A stretch of DNA of 60,000 nucleotides from Liolophura sinensis (GCF_032854445.1 NC_088300.1:41260458-41320457); one strand, 5' to 3'; shown: positions 49,901-59,392, counted from the first letter of the stretch. The notes: a model not told the origin generated them from the sequence alone. Numbers and translations: made by a program.

Positions 49901-50170
49901 CCATACGCCTAGCAGCCTAACGGGTTGGCATGTGGACATTAACTGTCACTTCATGCTGGCGTTGTTGTTGTTATCGTGCTTAGTCATGGGCTACACACAG
50001 CCAGTTTCCTTTGTTCCCTGGCACACACATTCAAATTAACCACCTCCAAGACTAACTACATAAAATATTATTTTTCTTTTTGTAACATCCTACATAAATT
50101 GTGTCAAGGATTGCTTTGTAAAAAGTCACTTTTAAATCACATACCAGACCATAGTACTTTCCAGCACCAT
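40815..50170 (-). CDS. PSMD4: 26S proteasome regulatory subunit 4 (Rpn10/S5a), complete, 11 exons
   Basis: Rpn10 sits between the lid and base of the 26S proteasome and binds polyubiquitin. Coding exons: 50170-50145, 47986-47846, 47266-47155, 46861-46775, 46449-46381, 46143-46082, 44284-44128, 43531-43432, 42753-42607, 42133-42066, 40979-40815. All borders are AG/GT and all phases fit, giving 1,134 bp and 377 aa, the same length as the human protein. The start is [20 protein letters not shown] (VWA domain, about residues 1-190). UIM1 is at about 213-232 ([15 protein letters not shown]). A second UIM-like helix is at 255-270 ([13 protein letters not shown]) and a third at 284-300 ([14 protein letters not shown]). 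The C-terminus has [17 protein letters not shown] and ends in lysine-rich KDDKSKDKK. Introns carry SINEs and small arrays but no damage to exons. Confidence 0.97.
41445..41719 (-). repeat. SINE-A, full length, with target duplication (PSMD4 intron)
   Basis: On the minus strand it runs from the tRNA-like head (TGGCTCAGTTGGTTAGCGCG) to a (TAAA)n end. Flanked by an exact 11-bp duplication, ATCTCCTGATG at 41434-41444 and 41720-41730. Confidence 0.95.
42066..42133 (-). CDS. PSMD4: PSMD4 exon 10, acidic/lysine linker
   Basis: 68 bp from acceptor CATGACTAG to donor AAG|GTAAAC. Reads [20 protein letters not shown] then KK. Phases on both sides support it despite low complexity. Confidence 0.92.
42607..42753 (-). 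CDS. PSMD4: PSMD4 exon 9, two UIM-like helices
   Basis: Acceptor TTTTTAG, donor CCAG|GTACTA. Contains [16 protein letters not shown] and [15 protein letters not shown], both with the acidic-patch plus AxxxS pattern of UIMs. Confidence 0.96.
43117..43256. repeat. 30-bp tandem repeat (PSMD4 intron 8)
   Basis: CTGTACAGCTCTTAGACA plus TGATCTCTAGA recurs at 30-bp spacing (43182, 43212, 43242), with two older units before. Confidence 0.9.
43432..43531 (-). CDS. PSMD4: PSMD4 exon 8, rest of UIM1
   Basis: Acceptor GTTGTCAG. Reads [19 protein letters not shown] then an Ala/Thr-rich linker; donor GGAG|GTATGT, phase 1. Confidence 0.96.
43700..44059 (-). repeat. SINE-B, full length, with target duplication (PSMD4 intron)
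   Basis: 360 bp. On the minus strand it has head TAGCACAGTTGGTAGAGCG (A box), GGTAGATCCAGGATCAATCC (B box) and tail TTGAGTACGACGTTAAACCC. An exact 13-bp duplication, TGCACAGAAGTAA, lies at 43687-43699 and 44060-44072. Confidence 0.95.
44128..44284 (-). CDS. PSMD4: PSMD4 exon 7, linker and start of UIM1
   Basis: Acceptor TTACAG, chosen over the next CAG because one leading base is needed to complete a Ser codon. Reads [20 protein letters not shown] and [14 protein letters not shown]; donor CTG|GTAAGG. Confidence 0.96.
44783..45050 (-). repeat. SINE-A, full length, with target duplication (PSMD4 intron)
   Basis: Head CCGTGGCTCAGTCGGTTAGC on the minus strand, B-box GAGTTCAAGTCC, (TAAA)n end. 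Exact 12-bp duplication TATTCATGTTTA at 44771-44782 and 45051-45062. Confidence 0.96.
45065..45223. repeat. Three tandem 53-bp units (PSMD4 intron)
   Basis: AAATGGGCGGAGCGGATG starts units at 45065, 45118 and 45171. Each carries the dyad TTGACAGTCTGTCAA (third unit one change). Near-identical, so young; it starts 2 bp after a SINE target duplication. Confidence 0.95.
46082..46143 (-). CDS. PSMD4: PSMD4 exon 6, end of VWA domain
   Basis: Reads [20 protein letters not shown] and ends in phase 2 at ACAAG|GTAAAG. Confidence 0.96.
46381..46449 (-). CDS. PSMD4: PSMD4 exon 5, VWA domain
   Basis: 23 codons in phase 0. Reads [20 protein letters not shown] then GEE; donor GAG|GTAAGA. Confidence 0.96.
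46591..46697 (-). repeat. SINE-A fragment (PSMD4 intron)
   Basis: GTATTTCACTTACAGGGCGG, CCAGCATTATTGTGGGGGGA and GGCAGACCTTCCCACC in SINE-A order; both ends missing. Confidence 0.85.
46775..46861 (-). CDS. PSMD4: PSMD4 exon 4, VWA domain
   Basis: 29 codons in phase 0, donor GAG|GTGAGT. Reads [20 protein letters not shown] then SPVEDDEKE. Confidence 0.97.
47155..47266 (-). CDS. PSMD4: PSMD4 exon 3, VWA domain
   Basis: Acceptor ATTTGTAG, donor CAT|GTAAGT. Reads [20 protein letters not shown] and [17 protein letters not shown]. Confidence 0.97.
47469..47739 (+). repeat. SINE-A, full length, with target duplication (PSMD4 intron)
   Basis: Head CGTGGCTCAGTTGGTTAGCG, B-box region GTAAGTTCAAGACAG, (AAAT)n end. 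Exact 10-bp duplication ATTATCAGCC at 47459-47468 and 47740-47749. It lies between exons 2 and 3. Confidence 0.96.
47846..47986 (-). CDS. PSMD4: PSMD4 exon 2, VWA domain
   Basis: A poly-T tract and TGCAG precede it; donor TCCAG|GTAATG. Reads [20 protein letters not shown] and [19 protein letters not shown], with the DxSxx metal-site remnant of VWA folds. Confidence 0.97.
50145..50170 (-). CDS. PSMD4: PSMD4 exon 1 (26 coding bases)
   Basis: ATG begins MVLESTMV and the exon stops two bases into the Cys codon before GTATGT. The remaining base is the first base of exon 2 (47986), which restores VCVDNS. It was found only from the protein start and splice phase; no long frame marks it. Confidence 0.95.
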
Positions 50171-50980
50171 CTTGAAAATTTGTTTAGGTTCGGGCAGATA
50201 GAAATATATTTAAATGATAGGCCAAAATATGACTTCGTGCAAAATTGGCTTACATGATATTTACATCAATTTTATTCGAAAAAAAATTATTTTATATTTT
50301 TTTCCTGCAAATAGCAACAAAACGTATGCTATAAAAAAAAAAAAAGAACGCCCCCATGTTTTAAGGGAGATAAGTTACATGGTTAAATAGTTACATAATC
50401 TCATCCATTAAGTTGTCTCCCTTGTTTAGCGCCTTCTGAAATCGATAGCATCCTGACAAGAACTACACATGTATATACGAAAGTAAACTACTGGTACGTT
50501 TCTTTCTTTGTTTTTCTTTTCTTTTGAGAAAATTTACAAACTCAGTGGAAATCCTACACCTGCAGGCATGAGTAAAGATTTTCAACTCAGTGTAAAGGTT
50601 TTCTCCTCATGGTAAAAGTTTTCTCCTCGGTGGAGTGACTATGGTTGGGTGGGAATTAAAACGTTTTCTTATCATATGCGGTATGTAAATTAGGCTTGGA
50701 CTAGCCAATTAAAATGGCGCAAACGGACTCTTAAAAACTACACAATTTGAGCCCCCCCCCACCCCCCAATAAAAAAAAAAAAACATTTCTGAGACGTTTT
50801 CAGAGAAGTCAAGTTGTGGTTTTCACGTAAGTGCCAAAGAAAAAAAAAACAAACAAAAAGAAAAACTGTTTAGCTTTGTGTAATACAGCATGAAACTTTA
50901 CTATGGATTAGCGCTGGAACAGGTGTCAAGCGTGCAACAGCGTACCATTTCTGTCCTACCATTTCTACTACCAGCATCAT
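50171..50980. other. PSMD4 upstream flank
   Basis: Should hold the 5' UTR and promoter. No TATA box at a convincing distance; several poly-A runs (50,330; 50,770; 50,840) and a C-run at 50,751. Transcription start cannot be placed. Confidence 0.4.
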
Positions 50981-51190
50981 TTATTTGATTTATTGGATTG
51001 GTGTTTTACGTCGTACTCAAGCATATTTCACTTGTACGAAGGCAACCAGCATTATGTTGGAAACCGGGCAGAGCGCCGAGGAAACCCGCAGGTTACTGGA
51101 AGACCTTCCCAATTAGGACTGGAGAGGAAGCCAGCACGAGCTGGACTGGCGGTCTCACGGCGCCAGTATTGGTGAGAGGTGCGATCAGCT
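50981..51190 (-). repeat. SINE-A, partial
   Basis: TTGGATTGGTGTTTTACGTC, CTCAAGCATATTTCACTTGT and GGAGAGGAAGCCAGCACGAG; head decayed. Confidence 0.88.
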
Positions 51191-51373
51191 GAGTGATGAG
51201 CGACTCTCGGAATGACCGCTACATAAGCACAGAATATGTAAGCTTTTCGTGACATGCCCTCTTTCCATTCAATCAATAAATCAACCGAATCAGAAAGGAA
51301 ATCAGCCTAAAAGATCTCCAGAAGAAAACACAAAACAATAAAAGAAAAAAACACACACACACAAAAACAATGC

Positions 51374-51379
51374 TTTATT
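51374..51379 (-). terminator. Poly(A) signal of the secreted Cys-rich gene
   Basis: AATAAA on the minus strand (TTATTAATAAAGCATT context) about 45 bp past the stop codon; the exact base may be off by a few. Confidence 0.5.
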
Positions 51380-51422
51380 AATAAGTCATTGGCTATCAAT
51401 CTACCAACCATTATTCTAAGTC

Positions 51423-51697
51423 TCAATCCCATGGCCAAGCGCCGACAGCGGGAGTGGTATGGGTGGTGTTCTTCTGACAGGTTTTACAACAGGCCAGTGC
51501 GAAGTCCGGCACTGTGCAAAGACCGGAAGTTTTTACCTCGTCACATCCCTCCTCCACGTCTGCGCACAGCGGACACGAGGCAACACAGCAGTTTTCGCGG
51601 ACAAAGGTATTGTTACACTGATGAGCTTTCTTAGCCACAGCGCACAGCTTTGGTGTTCTGTCAACACAGATACTGGGTTCTATGTACTTCACAGTAG
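51423..51697 (-). CDS. Cys-rich secreted protein, exon 2
   Basis: Holds all 12 cysteines of the mature protein and ends AVGAWPWD and TGA. Begins with two bases of a split Thr codon. Confidence 0.75.
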
Positions 51698-53805
51698 CTG
51701 TGGAAACAAAATATAAACAACATAGCTTGACATAGGTTGATGCATGGCTCTTAGCGCCACGTAGTAAATTTCATCAACATTAAACTTTCACAATACTCTT
51801 GTTAAGCAAGCCATTTGTTTTTGAATAATTATGATGCCACTCGAGGCAATGAATTAATTCTCGGCGTCGAAAACTTTTTTTTGTCTGTTTTAGTTTATCA
51901 TTATGAGTTAGAATAAATAGTCTGCATTTTGTTTTCATGGATATGCATGCCCCACAGTCCGCAGTTGTGTACTGTGCACGGTAGCGAATATCATTGATTT
52001 TACAGACAGCTGAATATATAGGTGTAATGTGAACAACTGCCGTCAGCTTCTAAATTTAGCTTGCCACTGTTTACATATGCTGATTTCAGGGCCTGCTGTC
52101 TGCCTCTGCCTTAGAATGTTCCAGAATACGCTCAGTTCGGGGCCTGTTTGTTTACAAGAAGTGTTCAAGAATTTTCTTATTCTAGAAAATTCCACCAGTC
52201 TATATAAGACCTATGAAAGCAGGTCAAAGGAGGAGAAAGGAAAATTATTGAGAGTTTTGGATGCTTTCGCTGTGTGTTACTTTAGTAGGCCTTTTGTGCT
52301 GAATTTTGGTGTCTTTATAGCCTCTGGCTTTGTTATATCATATCTCCACCGAGCACTTGTTCAGTTTGAACTTGTATATTTAATTTTTGCTCTTGTGTAC
52401 ACAGTGCTTATTAGTACACGGACCCTGTCTGTGGAATTTTGTGTATATTTCGTGATATACTCAGTTATACTGTGGATTTTCCCTCTTGTGAATATTGCCT
52501 CTGTACATTTTTAAGCATTGTGGAGTATATGCGTCCGTTTGGACTTGACACCGTTGTACATGTAAGTACTTTAGTATTTGTATAAGTCTTGTTATCTGTT
52601 CTTGTTAAACCTAATAAATTGTTGTAAAATAAAATCTGCTGGTTTTGGTTACTTTTTTGTGCGGCTAAACTGTCGTGTATTTCGAACAAGCCATCTCTTT
52701 ATAATACAGACAGTTTGGGTCGTAACAATAGGCGACAAGTTAAAATGAAAGAAAGCAAAAGTATCAAGTAAGATTCATCATACAGACAACTGAAAACTAG
52801 GAGTAAAAATACTTTATTTTTTTTTTTTCAGATTTCTTTGGAGAGTGTTGAAAGGCTTTCAAATATTTGAATTCTATTGTTGGCTTTATAAGCCATACTG
52901 ACAGTATCAAGGAACTCTGACGTCACACCGCCTTTATTTCCTGACGTTCACCAGAAAGAAGGAATTTTTGGGAACATTATTTCAGTAATCTTTTACTCTT
53001 GGGTAAGTTGAGTAATTCCAACATTCACTGTCGCGATTAGAGTTGAAAAAATCTCCCTGTGACGTCTTTTTTTTTTGTATTCCGATACTCTGATAGAATG
53101 ATCCATAAAGCCGACCACAGAGTTCAAATGGTTTACCATCTTTATCTCTTTTCACGAAAATGTGCAAAAATGAAATAAATGAAAGTATCCTTATGTTTGG
53201 TTTTAAGTGATGTATTTAGTAATGCATACTTTTTAGATGCCTTTTCCTGTAAGAGTCGCAGATCATAACGTGGACCTGGGTGACCATTGCGAACAATTGC
53301 TGGGCAATATGCTACGCCTCATGTACTTGTATTGATGAACCACCTGTTTTGTTTTATGTTCCTCATGTAAGCCCTATATGCAGATACTTTTCATTATCCT
53401 GAAGGCTTATAGGTTTTGAGTTGAGGCATACAGTCAGTGGGGTAGGTCTACCTTTTCATGTGCAGTCTGGATTAACCAGTGTTGATCTCTTGTAATATAA
53501 GAGTAGGCATACTAGGTTACCAGTTTGTCGACTAATCAGGAATGGCCAGATTTGACCCGAATCATTTCAGGCGGGATACGTTCCTTGTTACTGCCAAGTC
53601 GTGCAAGAAAGGCAGTGACCGCATTGGGTTTGTCTTACATCTGCTAAATATGCCTACAACTGAAAGAAAATAAATCTAAGGTTAGGTTTTCCTTACTTCC
53701 GTCTAGACGGTCCACGAGAAACCCGGATGTCAGCCTGTTGATGGCTAAACACAGCAAGGACGCGAACACGATCACTAAAACAGGGGACAATTTGGTGGTC
53801 GCCAT
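51423..53805 (-). CDS. Small secreted protein with 12 cysteines, two exons
   Basis: Exon 1 is 53805-53697: ATG, MATTKLSPVLVIVFASLLCL (signal peptide core), then a short pro-like stretch ending LVDRLDG. Donor GGAA|GTAAGG leaves phase 1. Exon 2 is 51697-51423, after acceptor TTTGTTTCCACAG, and starts with the two bases needed. Together they give 127 aa. Mature part: 12 Cys in two modules, CVDRTPKLC...QC...NCCVASCPLC and GC...LC...ACCKTC, six possible disulfides. The CxD...C...C...CCxxSC spacing recalls ShKT and PLAC modules, but neither fits fully. I cannot assign a function; secreted matrix, inhibitor or defence roles are all open. Coding support: signal peptide, exact phase match, strong splice sites, nearby poly(A) signal. 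Confidence 0.7.
52023..52727. mobile_element. Solo LTR, 705 bp, with 5-bp target duplication
   Basis: Begins TGTAATGTGAAC and ends GGGTCGTAACA (TG...CA). Flanked by ATAGG at 52018-52022 and 52728-52732. Inside, on the plus strand, are TATATAAG (52201) as a promoter and AATAAA (52613-52618) followed by a second AATAAA, in proper LTR order. No internal gag-pol sequence follows, so it is a solo LTR left by recombination. The 161-codon frame 52029-52514 lies in it and is not taken as a gene. It sits in the intron of the Cys-rich gene, opposite to transcription. Confidence 0.88.
53697..53805 (-). CDS. Cys-rich secreted protein, exon 1 (signal peptide)
   Basis: 109 coding bases. Hydrophobic core SPVLVIVFASLLCLAI after a short Thr/Lys start; an upstream in-frame ATG-like extension at 53868 is less likely because the signal peptide would be buried. 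Confidence 0.68.
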
Positions 53806-54116
53806 ATTCAAAGAAACCAAATGCGAAGATAACAGCGGGTTGAGTTCGCACGCTCTGATAAAGTACATTAACAGCCTAAAGTTAGAAAGTAAATTTTTGG
53901 GACTTCGAAATCTAAATAAAATGCAGGCGTAGATAAGTGGTGAATGTAGGTTATATCATGAGTAGGGACACAGACATGGCTTGTGTAGTGAGGTCCTGGC
54001 TAGGTGTGTGGACAGTACTTATCCGTCATATTTTCAACCAGATTGCACAGAGCAACAATGCAGTAATTCTAGACCAGTGGCGTCTAATGTATTGCAATTA
54101 ACATCGATACAAATCT
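53806..54116. other. Upstream flank of the Cys-rich gene
   Basis: Should contain its promoter; no clear TATA box or initiator could be fixed. Confidence 0.35.
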
Positions 54117-54256
54117 CCGTGACTCAGGTGGTTAGCGCGTTAGCGCAGCGTAATGACCCAAGCCTCTCACCAATGCGGTCGCTGTGAGTTCAAGTACAGC
54201 TCAGGCTGGCTTTCTCTCCAGCTGTATGTGGGAAGGTCTGCCAGCAACCTTGTAAC
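54117..54256 (+). repeat. SINE-A, head half
   Basis: CCGTGACTCAGGTGGTTAGC, GCTGTGAGTTCAAGTACAGC and GTGGGAAGGTCTGCCAGCAA; the 3' half is lost. Confidence 0.85.
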
Positions 54257-54424
54257 TTGCCACTATTTAAGCATTTACATAAACATCTGGAATAAAAACC
54301 TGAGATGGCTTGACCAGAGATCGTATTTCATCGCATACGTGTGACCATTTGTCAGATGCCACACTGTCGTCGTTGCTCTGGTTTTGATTAAGAGAATGCA
54401 CAAAATGATAAAGAAAATAAATGT

Positions 54425-54500
54425 TTAACTCAGTACTCGAGAATGTTTCACTTGTACAACGGTCAATTTTATGGGTGGATGAAGCCAGAGTGCCTTAAAC
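54425..54500 (-). repeat. SINE-A tail fragment
   Basis: AGTACTCGAGAATGTTTCAC, CTTGTACAACGG and ATGGGTGGATGAAGCC resemble a decayed SINE-A 3' half. Confidence 0.5.
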
Positions 54501-54715
54501 AAACCATCCACCGCACCTCCAACCAGGAGAAGCTTCCAATTTATTTCTGTCCTATAGTAAACACCTATTTTAATCCTATTTATTGACATTTCCGTATTAA
54601 TTATGTAGTGCTATTCGAGTTGGGCTTCGTACAGTTGTCCTTACCAAAACAATCTGGCCACAAAGTCTTCTTCCTTGTCTCTCTGAATTTTTAATGCTGT
54701 TTCACTGTGTCTTTG

Positions 54716-54852
54716 GCATATGTCCCTTTGGTCTCTTCTAATGATATTCTAACGACCTCGCCATATGTCCCTTTGGTCTCCTCTAATGATATTCTAACGA
54801 CCTCGCCATATGTCGCTTTGGTCTCTGCTAATGATACGATAACGACTTTGGA
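54716..54852. repeat. Three tandem 45-bp units
   Basis: ATATGTCCCTTTGGTCTC then TAATGATATTCTAACGACC, with TGTCCC/TGTCGC at 54721, 54766 and 54811. 45 bp is 15 codons, so a frame stays open through it, but there is no other coding evidence. Confidence 0.93.
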
Positions 54853-55021
54853 CTGTTTGAAGGCAGGTCTTCGTCACGATAAGGTGAATTATTCTGTTCG
54901 GAACCATTGGTGCTGTTCAGATGGCTATCATTTATTAGTGAAAAAATGAACAGCTATAAATCTGATAAATGTGTCGAGGTGTTTCTATGGTAAATGTGAT
55001 CAAGTACGATTTGGAAGTATA

Positions 55022-55120
55022 GATTTATTTATTTTATTGGTGTTTTACGTCGATGTTGCGGAGGGAAACCGGATAGAGCCTGGGGGAAACCCACAACCAT
55101 CCACAGGAGACCTTCCCGAT
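55022..55120 (-). repeat. SINE-A fragment
   Basis: TTTATTGGTGTTTTACGTCG, GGAGGGAAACCGGATAGAGC and GGGGGAAACCCACAACCATC, with an internal deletion of the AATATTTCACT block. Confidence 0.85.
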
Positions 55121-55481
55121 CACGTATATGTAATCTGGAAGTAAGATTCCCTTGATTTATCGGATAAGTGCTTACGTTACACACGCACAGTTGTGGTCAT
55201 TTTGTGGACCTGGATTAAACGGGTCCACAGATAAAATTTACCACATTTGTGTTCCACGATGTTCCCAACGTGGCTATAACAAAAATTATTTCAGTCGGAG
55301 CTCGACCCTGGCAGCGAACTCACGACGTGGATGGCCATACTTAATGTGTTTGTTTTTCCTCCGCTTTTAGACGATATGTCTATAATTTTAACTAGTCAGG
55401 GACCCTGACGATGCAGTTTTATATCTTCGAGATCCGACAAGCATACATTTCTCAGGTAATCTTTAAGGTGAACAAACCTAT
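55121..55481. other. Intergenic, nothing identified
   Basis: No exon or repeat recognised between the SINE and the tandem arrays. Confidence 0.5.
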
Positions 55482-55624
55482 AATGCGGAGTAACTAGCTT
55501 ATGGGAATGTGTATAGGCCTATGTACAAATCTGGACAAAAGGAAAATTAATGCGGAGTAACTAGCTTATACGAATGTGTATAGGCCTATGTACAAATCTG
55601 GACAAAAGTAAAATTAGTGCGGAG
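55482..55624. repeat. 67-bp duplication
   Basis: AATGCGGAGTAACTAGCTTA starts units at 55482 and 55549 and a third begins at 55616 before breaking off; units are nearly identical. Confidence 0.93.
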
Positions 55625-55638
55625 AATTAGTCAAGGAC

Positions 55639-57566
55639 ACTGACTAAGTACATGTAGACCTGATGTTCTACTGACTAAGTACATGTAGACCTGATGTTCT
55701 ACTGACTAAGTACATGTAGACCTGATGTTCTACTGACTAAGTACATGTAGACCTGATATTCTACTGACTAAGTACATGTAGACCTGATGTTCTACAGACT
55801 AAGTACATGTAGACCTGATATTCTACTGACTAAGTACATGCATACTGATGTTCTACTGACTAAGTACATGAAGACCTGATATTCTACTGACTAAGTACAT
55901 GTAGACCTGATATTCTACTGACTAAGTACATGTAGACCTGATACCCTACTGACTAAGTACATGTAGACCTGATATCCTACTGACTAAGTACATGTAGACC
56001 TGATATCAGACTCGTAAAGTACATGTAGACATGATGTTTTACTGACTAAGCACATGTTGACCTGATATCGTACTGACTAAAGTACATGTAAACCTGATAT
56101 CATACTGATTAAGCACGTGTAGACCTGATATCAAACTCACTTAGCACATGTAGACCTGATATCATACTGACTAAGCACATGTAGACCTGATATCATAACG
56201 ACTAAGCACGTGTAGACCTGATATCAAACTCACTTAGCACATGTAGATTTGATATCATACTGACTTAGCACTTGTGGACCTGATATCATACTGACTAAGC
56301 ACGTGTAGACCTGATATCATACTGACTAAGCACATGTAGACTTGATATCATACTGACTAACCACGTGTAGACCCGATACCATACTGGCTAAGCACACGGA
56401 GACCTGATATCATACTGACTAAGCACATGTAGACTTGATATCATACTGACTAAGCACGTGTAGACTTGACATCATACTGACTAAGCACATGTAGACTTGA
56501 CATCATACTGACTAAGCACATGTAGACCTGATATCATACTGACTAACCACATGTAGACCTGATATCATACTGACTAACCACGTGTAGACCTGATATCATA
56601 CTGACTAAGCACGTGTAGACCCGATATCATACTGGCTAAGCACACGGAGACCTGATATCATACTGACTAAGCACATGTAGACTTGATATCATACTGACTA
56701 AGCACATGTAGAGTTGACATCATACTGACTAAGCACATGTAGACCTGATATCATACTGACTAACCACGTGTAGACCTGATATCATACTGACTAACCATGT
56801 GTAGACCTGATATCATACTGACTAAGCACATGTAGACTTGATATCATACTGACTAAGGACGTGTAGGCCCGATATCATACTGGCTAAGCACACGGAGACC
56901 TGATATCATACTGACTAAGCACATGTAGACTTGATATCATACTGACTAAGCACGGGTAGGCTTGACATCATACTGACTAAGCACATGTAGGCTTGATATC
57001 ATACTGACCAACCACGTGTAGACCTGATGTCATACTGACTAACCACGTGTAGACCTGATATCATACTGACTTAGCACATGTAGACTTGATATCATACTGA
57101 CTAAGGACGTGTAGGCCCGATATCATACTGGCTAAGCACACGGAGACCTGATATCATACTGACTAAGCACATGTAGACTTGATATCATACTGACTAAGCA
57201 CATGTAGACTTGATATCATACTGACTAAGCACGTGTAGACTTGACATCATACTGACTAAGCACATGTAGACCTGATATCATACTGACTAAGCACATGTAG
57301 ACCTGATATCATACTGACTAAGCACATGTAGACCTGATATCATACTGACTAAGCACGTGGAGACCTGATATCACACTGACTAAGCACATGGAAACCTGAA
57401 ATCATACTGACTAAGCACGTGGAGACCTGGTATCACACTGACTAAGCACATGGAAACCTGAAATCATACTGACTAAGCACGTGGAGACCTGATATACTGA
57501 CTAAGCACATGTAGAGTTGATATCATACTGACTAAGCACGTGTAGACCTGATAACTTTCTGACTAA
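55639..57566. repeat. 31-bp satellite-like array with 248-bp higher-order period
   Basis: About 62 units built on TACTGACTAAGCACATGTAG plus ACCTGATATCA. The left third uses AAGTACATGTAG, the right two thirds AAGCACATG/AAGCACGTG. A variant GGCTAAGCACACGGAGACC occurs at 56386, 56634, 56882 and 57130, each exactly 248 bp (eight units) apart. Confidence 0.97.
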
Positions 57567-57570
57567 AAGG

Positions 57571-58440
57571 AAACATGGAGCAAACATGACACACCGAACC
57601 GGTTCACACAAACTCATGTTTCGGGAAAATATGGAGCAAACATCACACGCTGAACCGGTCCACACAAACCCATTTTGTGGAACCATACATGTCTGTCGAA
57701 AAAACATGGAGCAAACATCACACACTGAACCGGTCCACACAAACCCATTTTGTGGAACCATACATGTCTGTCGAAAAAACATGGAGCAAACATCACACAC
57801 TGAACCGGTCCACACAAACCCATATTGTGGAACCATACATGTCTGTCGAAAAAACATGGACCAAACATCACACACTGAACCGGTCCACACAAACCCATTT
57901 TGTGGGACCATACATGTCTGTCGAAAAAACATGGAGCAAACATCACACACTGAACCGGTTCACACAAACCCATGTTGTGGGACCATACATGTCTGTTGAA
58001 AAAACATGGAGCAAACATCACACACTGAACCCGTCTACACGAACCCCATGTTGTGGGACAACACATGTCTGTCGAAAAAACATTGAGCAAACATCACACA
58101 CTGAACCGGTCACACAAACCCATGTTGTGGGACCATACATGTCTGACGGGAAAACATGGAGCAAACATCACACACTGAACCGGTCACACAAACCCATATT
58201 GTGGAACCATACATGTCTGTCGAAAAGACATGGAGCAAACATCACACACTGAACCGGTCCACACAAACCCATATTGTGGAACCATACATGTTTGTCGGGA
58301 AAACATGGAGCAAACATCACACACTGAACCGGTCCACCACAAACCCATACTGTGGAACCATACCTGTGGAACCATACATTTCTGTCGAAAAAACATGGAG
58401 CACACATCACACACTGAACCGGTCACACAAACCCATGTTG
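57571..58440. repeat. 75-bp tandem array, about 12 units
   Basis: ATGGAGCAAACATCACACAC recurs at 57631, 57706, 57781, 57856, 57931 and onward; each unit also has TGAACCGGTCCACACAAACC and CCATACATGTCTGTCG. 75 bp is 25 codons, so long frames on both strands are by-products. The array abuts the decayed SGNH segment. Confidence 0.96.
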
Positions 58441-58958
58441 TTGCGGTAAGAAAAATTTTATTTCCGAGAGCTGACAACCGCTTACAGTCAAAGCGGTACA
58501 AACTGACATCTGCACAAGAGATTTCCGCATGTTTGATGACCCTGTCATCACACTTTAGAGTTGTGGCAGCACCTACTCTATTGACCCTCCTGCGAATGTT
58601 CTCAACAGCTTTCTGGTTGTTAGGTCCAAACCAGAACAAACGAGGAAATATATCAGACCATACTGAAACATAATGTGGCATCAATGCTGCAAAATACATG
58701 AGATCCTGTTGAATGGGCCTGCATAGGTCTTCACATTTCATACCAATAAAATCATTTGAACCCAATAGTTAAATAAAATACCCCGGGCGCTGGATACCGT
58801 AACTTCTGCTTTACCGTCGGTCTCGAAGAATTCCACTTCCTACCCCGATCACCAAGCCTGACAAGACGGAACCCCATTTTGAATCCCAATTTATGTCCTT
58901 GTAAGCAAGCCGCTCGTTGTGCCCTTATACACTTATGATTACCCGACCATCCAAACAT
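58441..58958 (-). pseudogene. SGNH-hydrolase-like domain of a mobile element, frameshifted
   Basis: Two overlapping frames join by a one-base shift near 58765. The first gives GHKLGFKMGFRLVRLGDRGR and the region before the block-III motif; the second gives GSNDFIGMKCEDL, VWSDIFPRLFWFG, NIRRRVNRVG and SALGNKIFL. This order is that of the SGNH-type domain seen in tyrosine-recombinase-associated element proteins of many animals (GxND, WSxxxPR, RRxVNR, LSxxGxxxFL). Expected catalytic Ser and terminal DGVH motif are not intact. The left end runs into the 75-bp array. Confidence 0.65.
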
Positions 58959-59392
58959 CTAATCAATAAAATAAGAGAAGGAAAAGAAATGGTTACACAA
59001 CACATGAAAAATAGGGACGCGCAACTCTACGGTGCGGGGATAGCTTATAGGATGTTTATAAGACACTGTTAATACATGGAGTCATGCCCGTTGTCAGACT
59101 GACCGTGTTTATCCGGTCGGTAGACTCTCCACCCTTGGCCGCTAACGCAGCTGGCCCTATTCAGCACAAAACTGATATTGTTTCAACTTAGATCCCTCAA
59201 TATAACCAAAAGTATAATAACATGTAACAACCAATAATTAAATTCAATCCTTGAGTTATACGCAATGCGCGGGATTTTCCTGTTTAATCTGTTTTTCAAC
59301 ATCTGATCACAAAATGAGGCATTTGCCACCATTTATATCGAGAATAAAAATGTCACTTAAGTGCCTGTTTTGAGGAAATTTAGTTGCAGGCA
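58959..59392. other. Spacer between the two element segments, no readable domain
   Basis: Recombinase C-terminal motifs (R..HxxR...Y) would be expected here in an intact element; I do not find them. Confidence 0.45.

Noticed and set aside
52029-52514. 161-codon hydrophobic frame
   Set aside because: Lies wholly inside a solo LTR with defined ends and target duplications.
52982-53167. Lysine-rich 61-codon minus-strand frame in the Cys-rich gene intron
   Set aside because: No good acceptor or donor in phase with the flanking exons, and the two-exon model joins perfectly without it.
55639-57566. CRISPR-like appearance of 31-bp repeats
   Set aside because: Units are directly adjacent with no unique spacers, in a eukaryotic genome.
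57501-58449. Several 97-191-codon frames on both strands
   Set aside because: By-products of the 75-bp array (25 codons per unit). Only the part left of the array's end, from 58441, carries family motifs.
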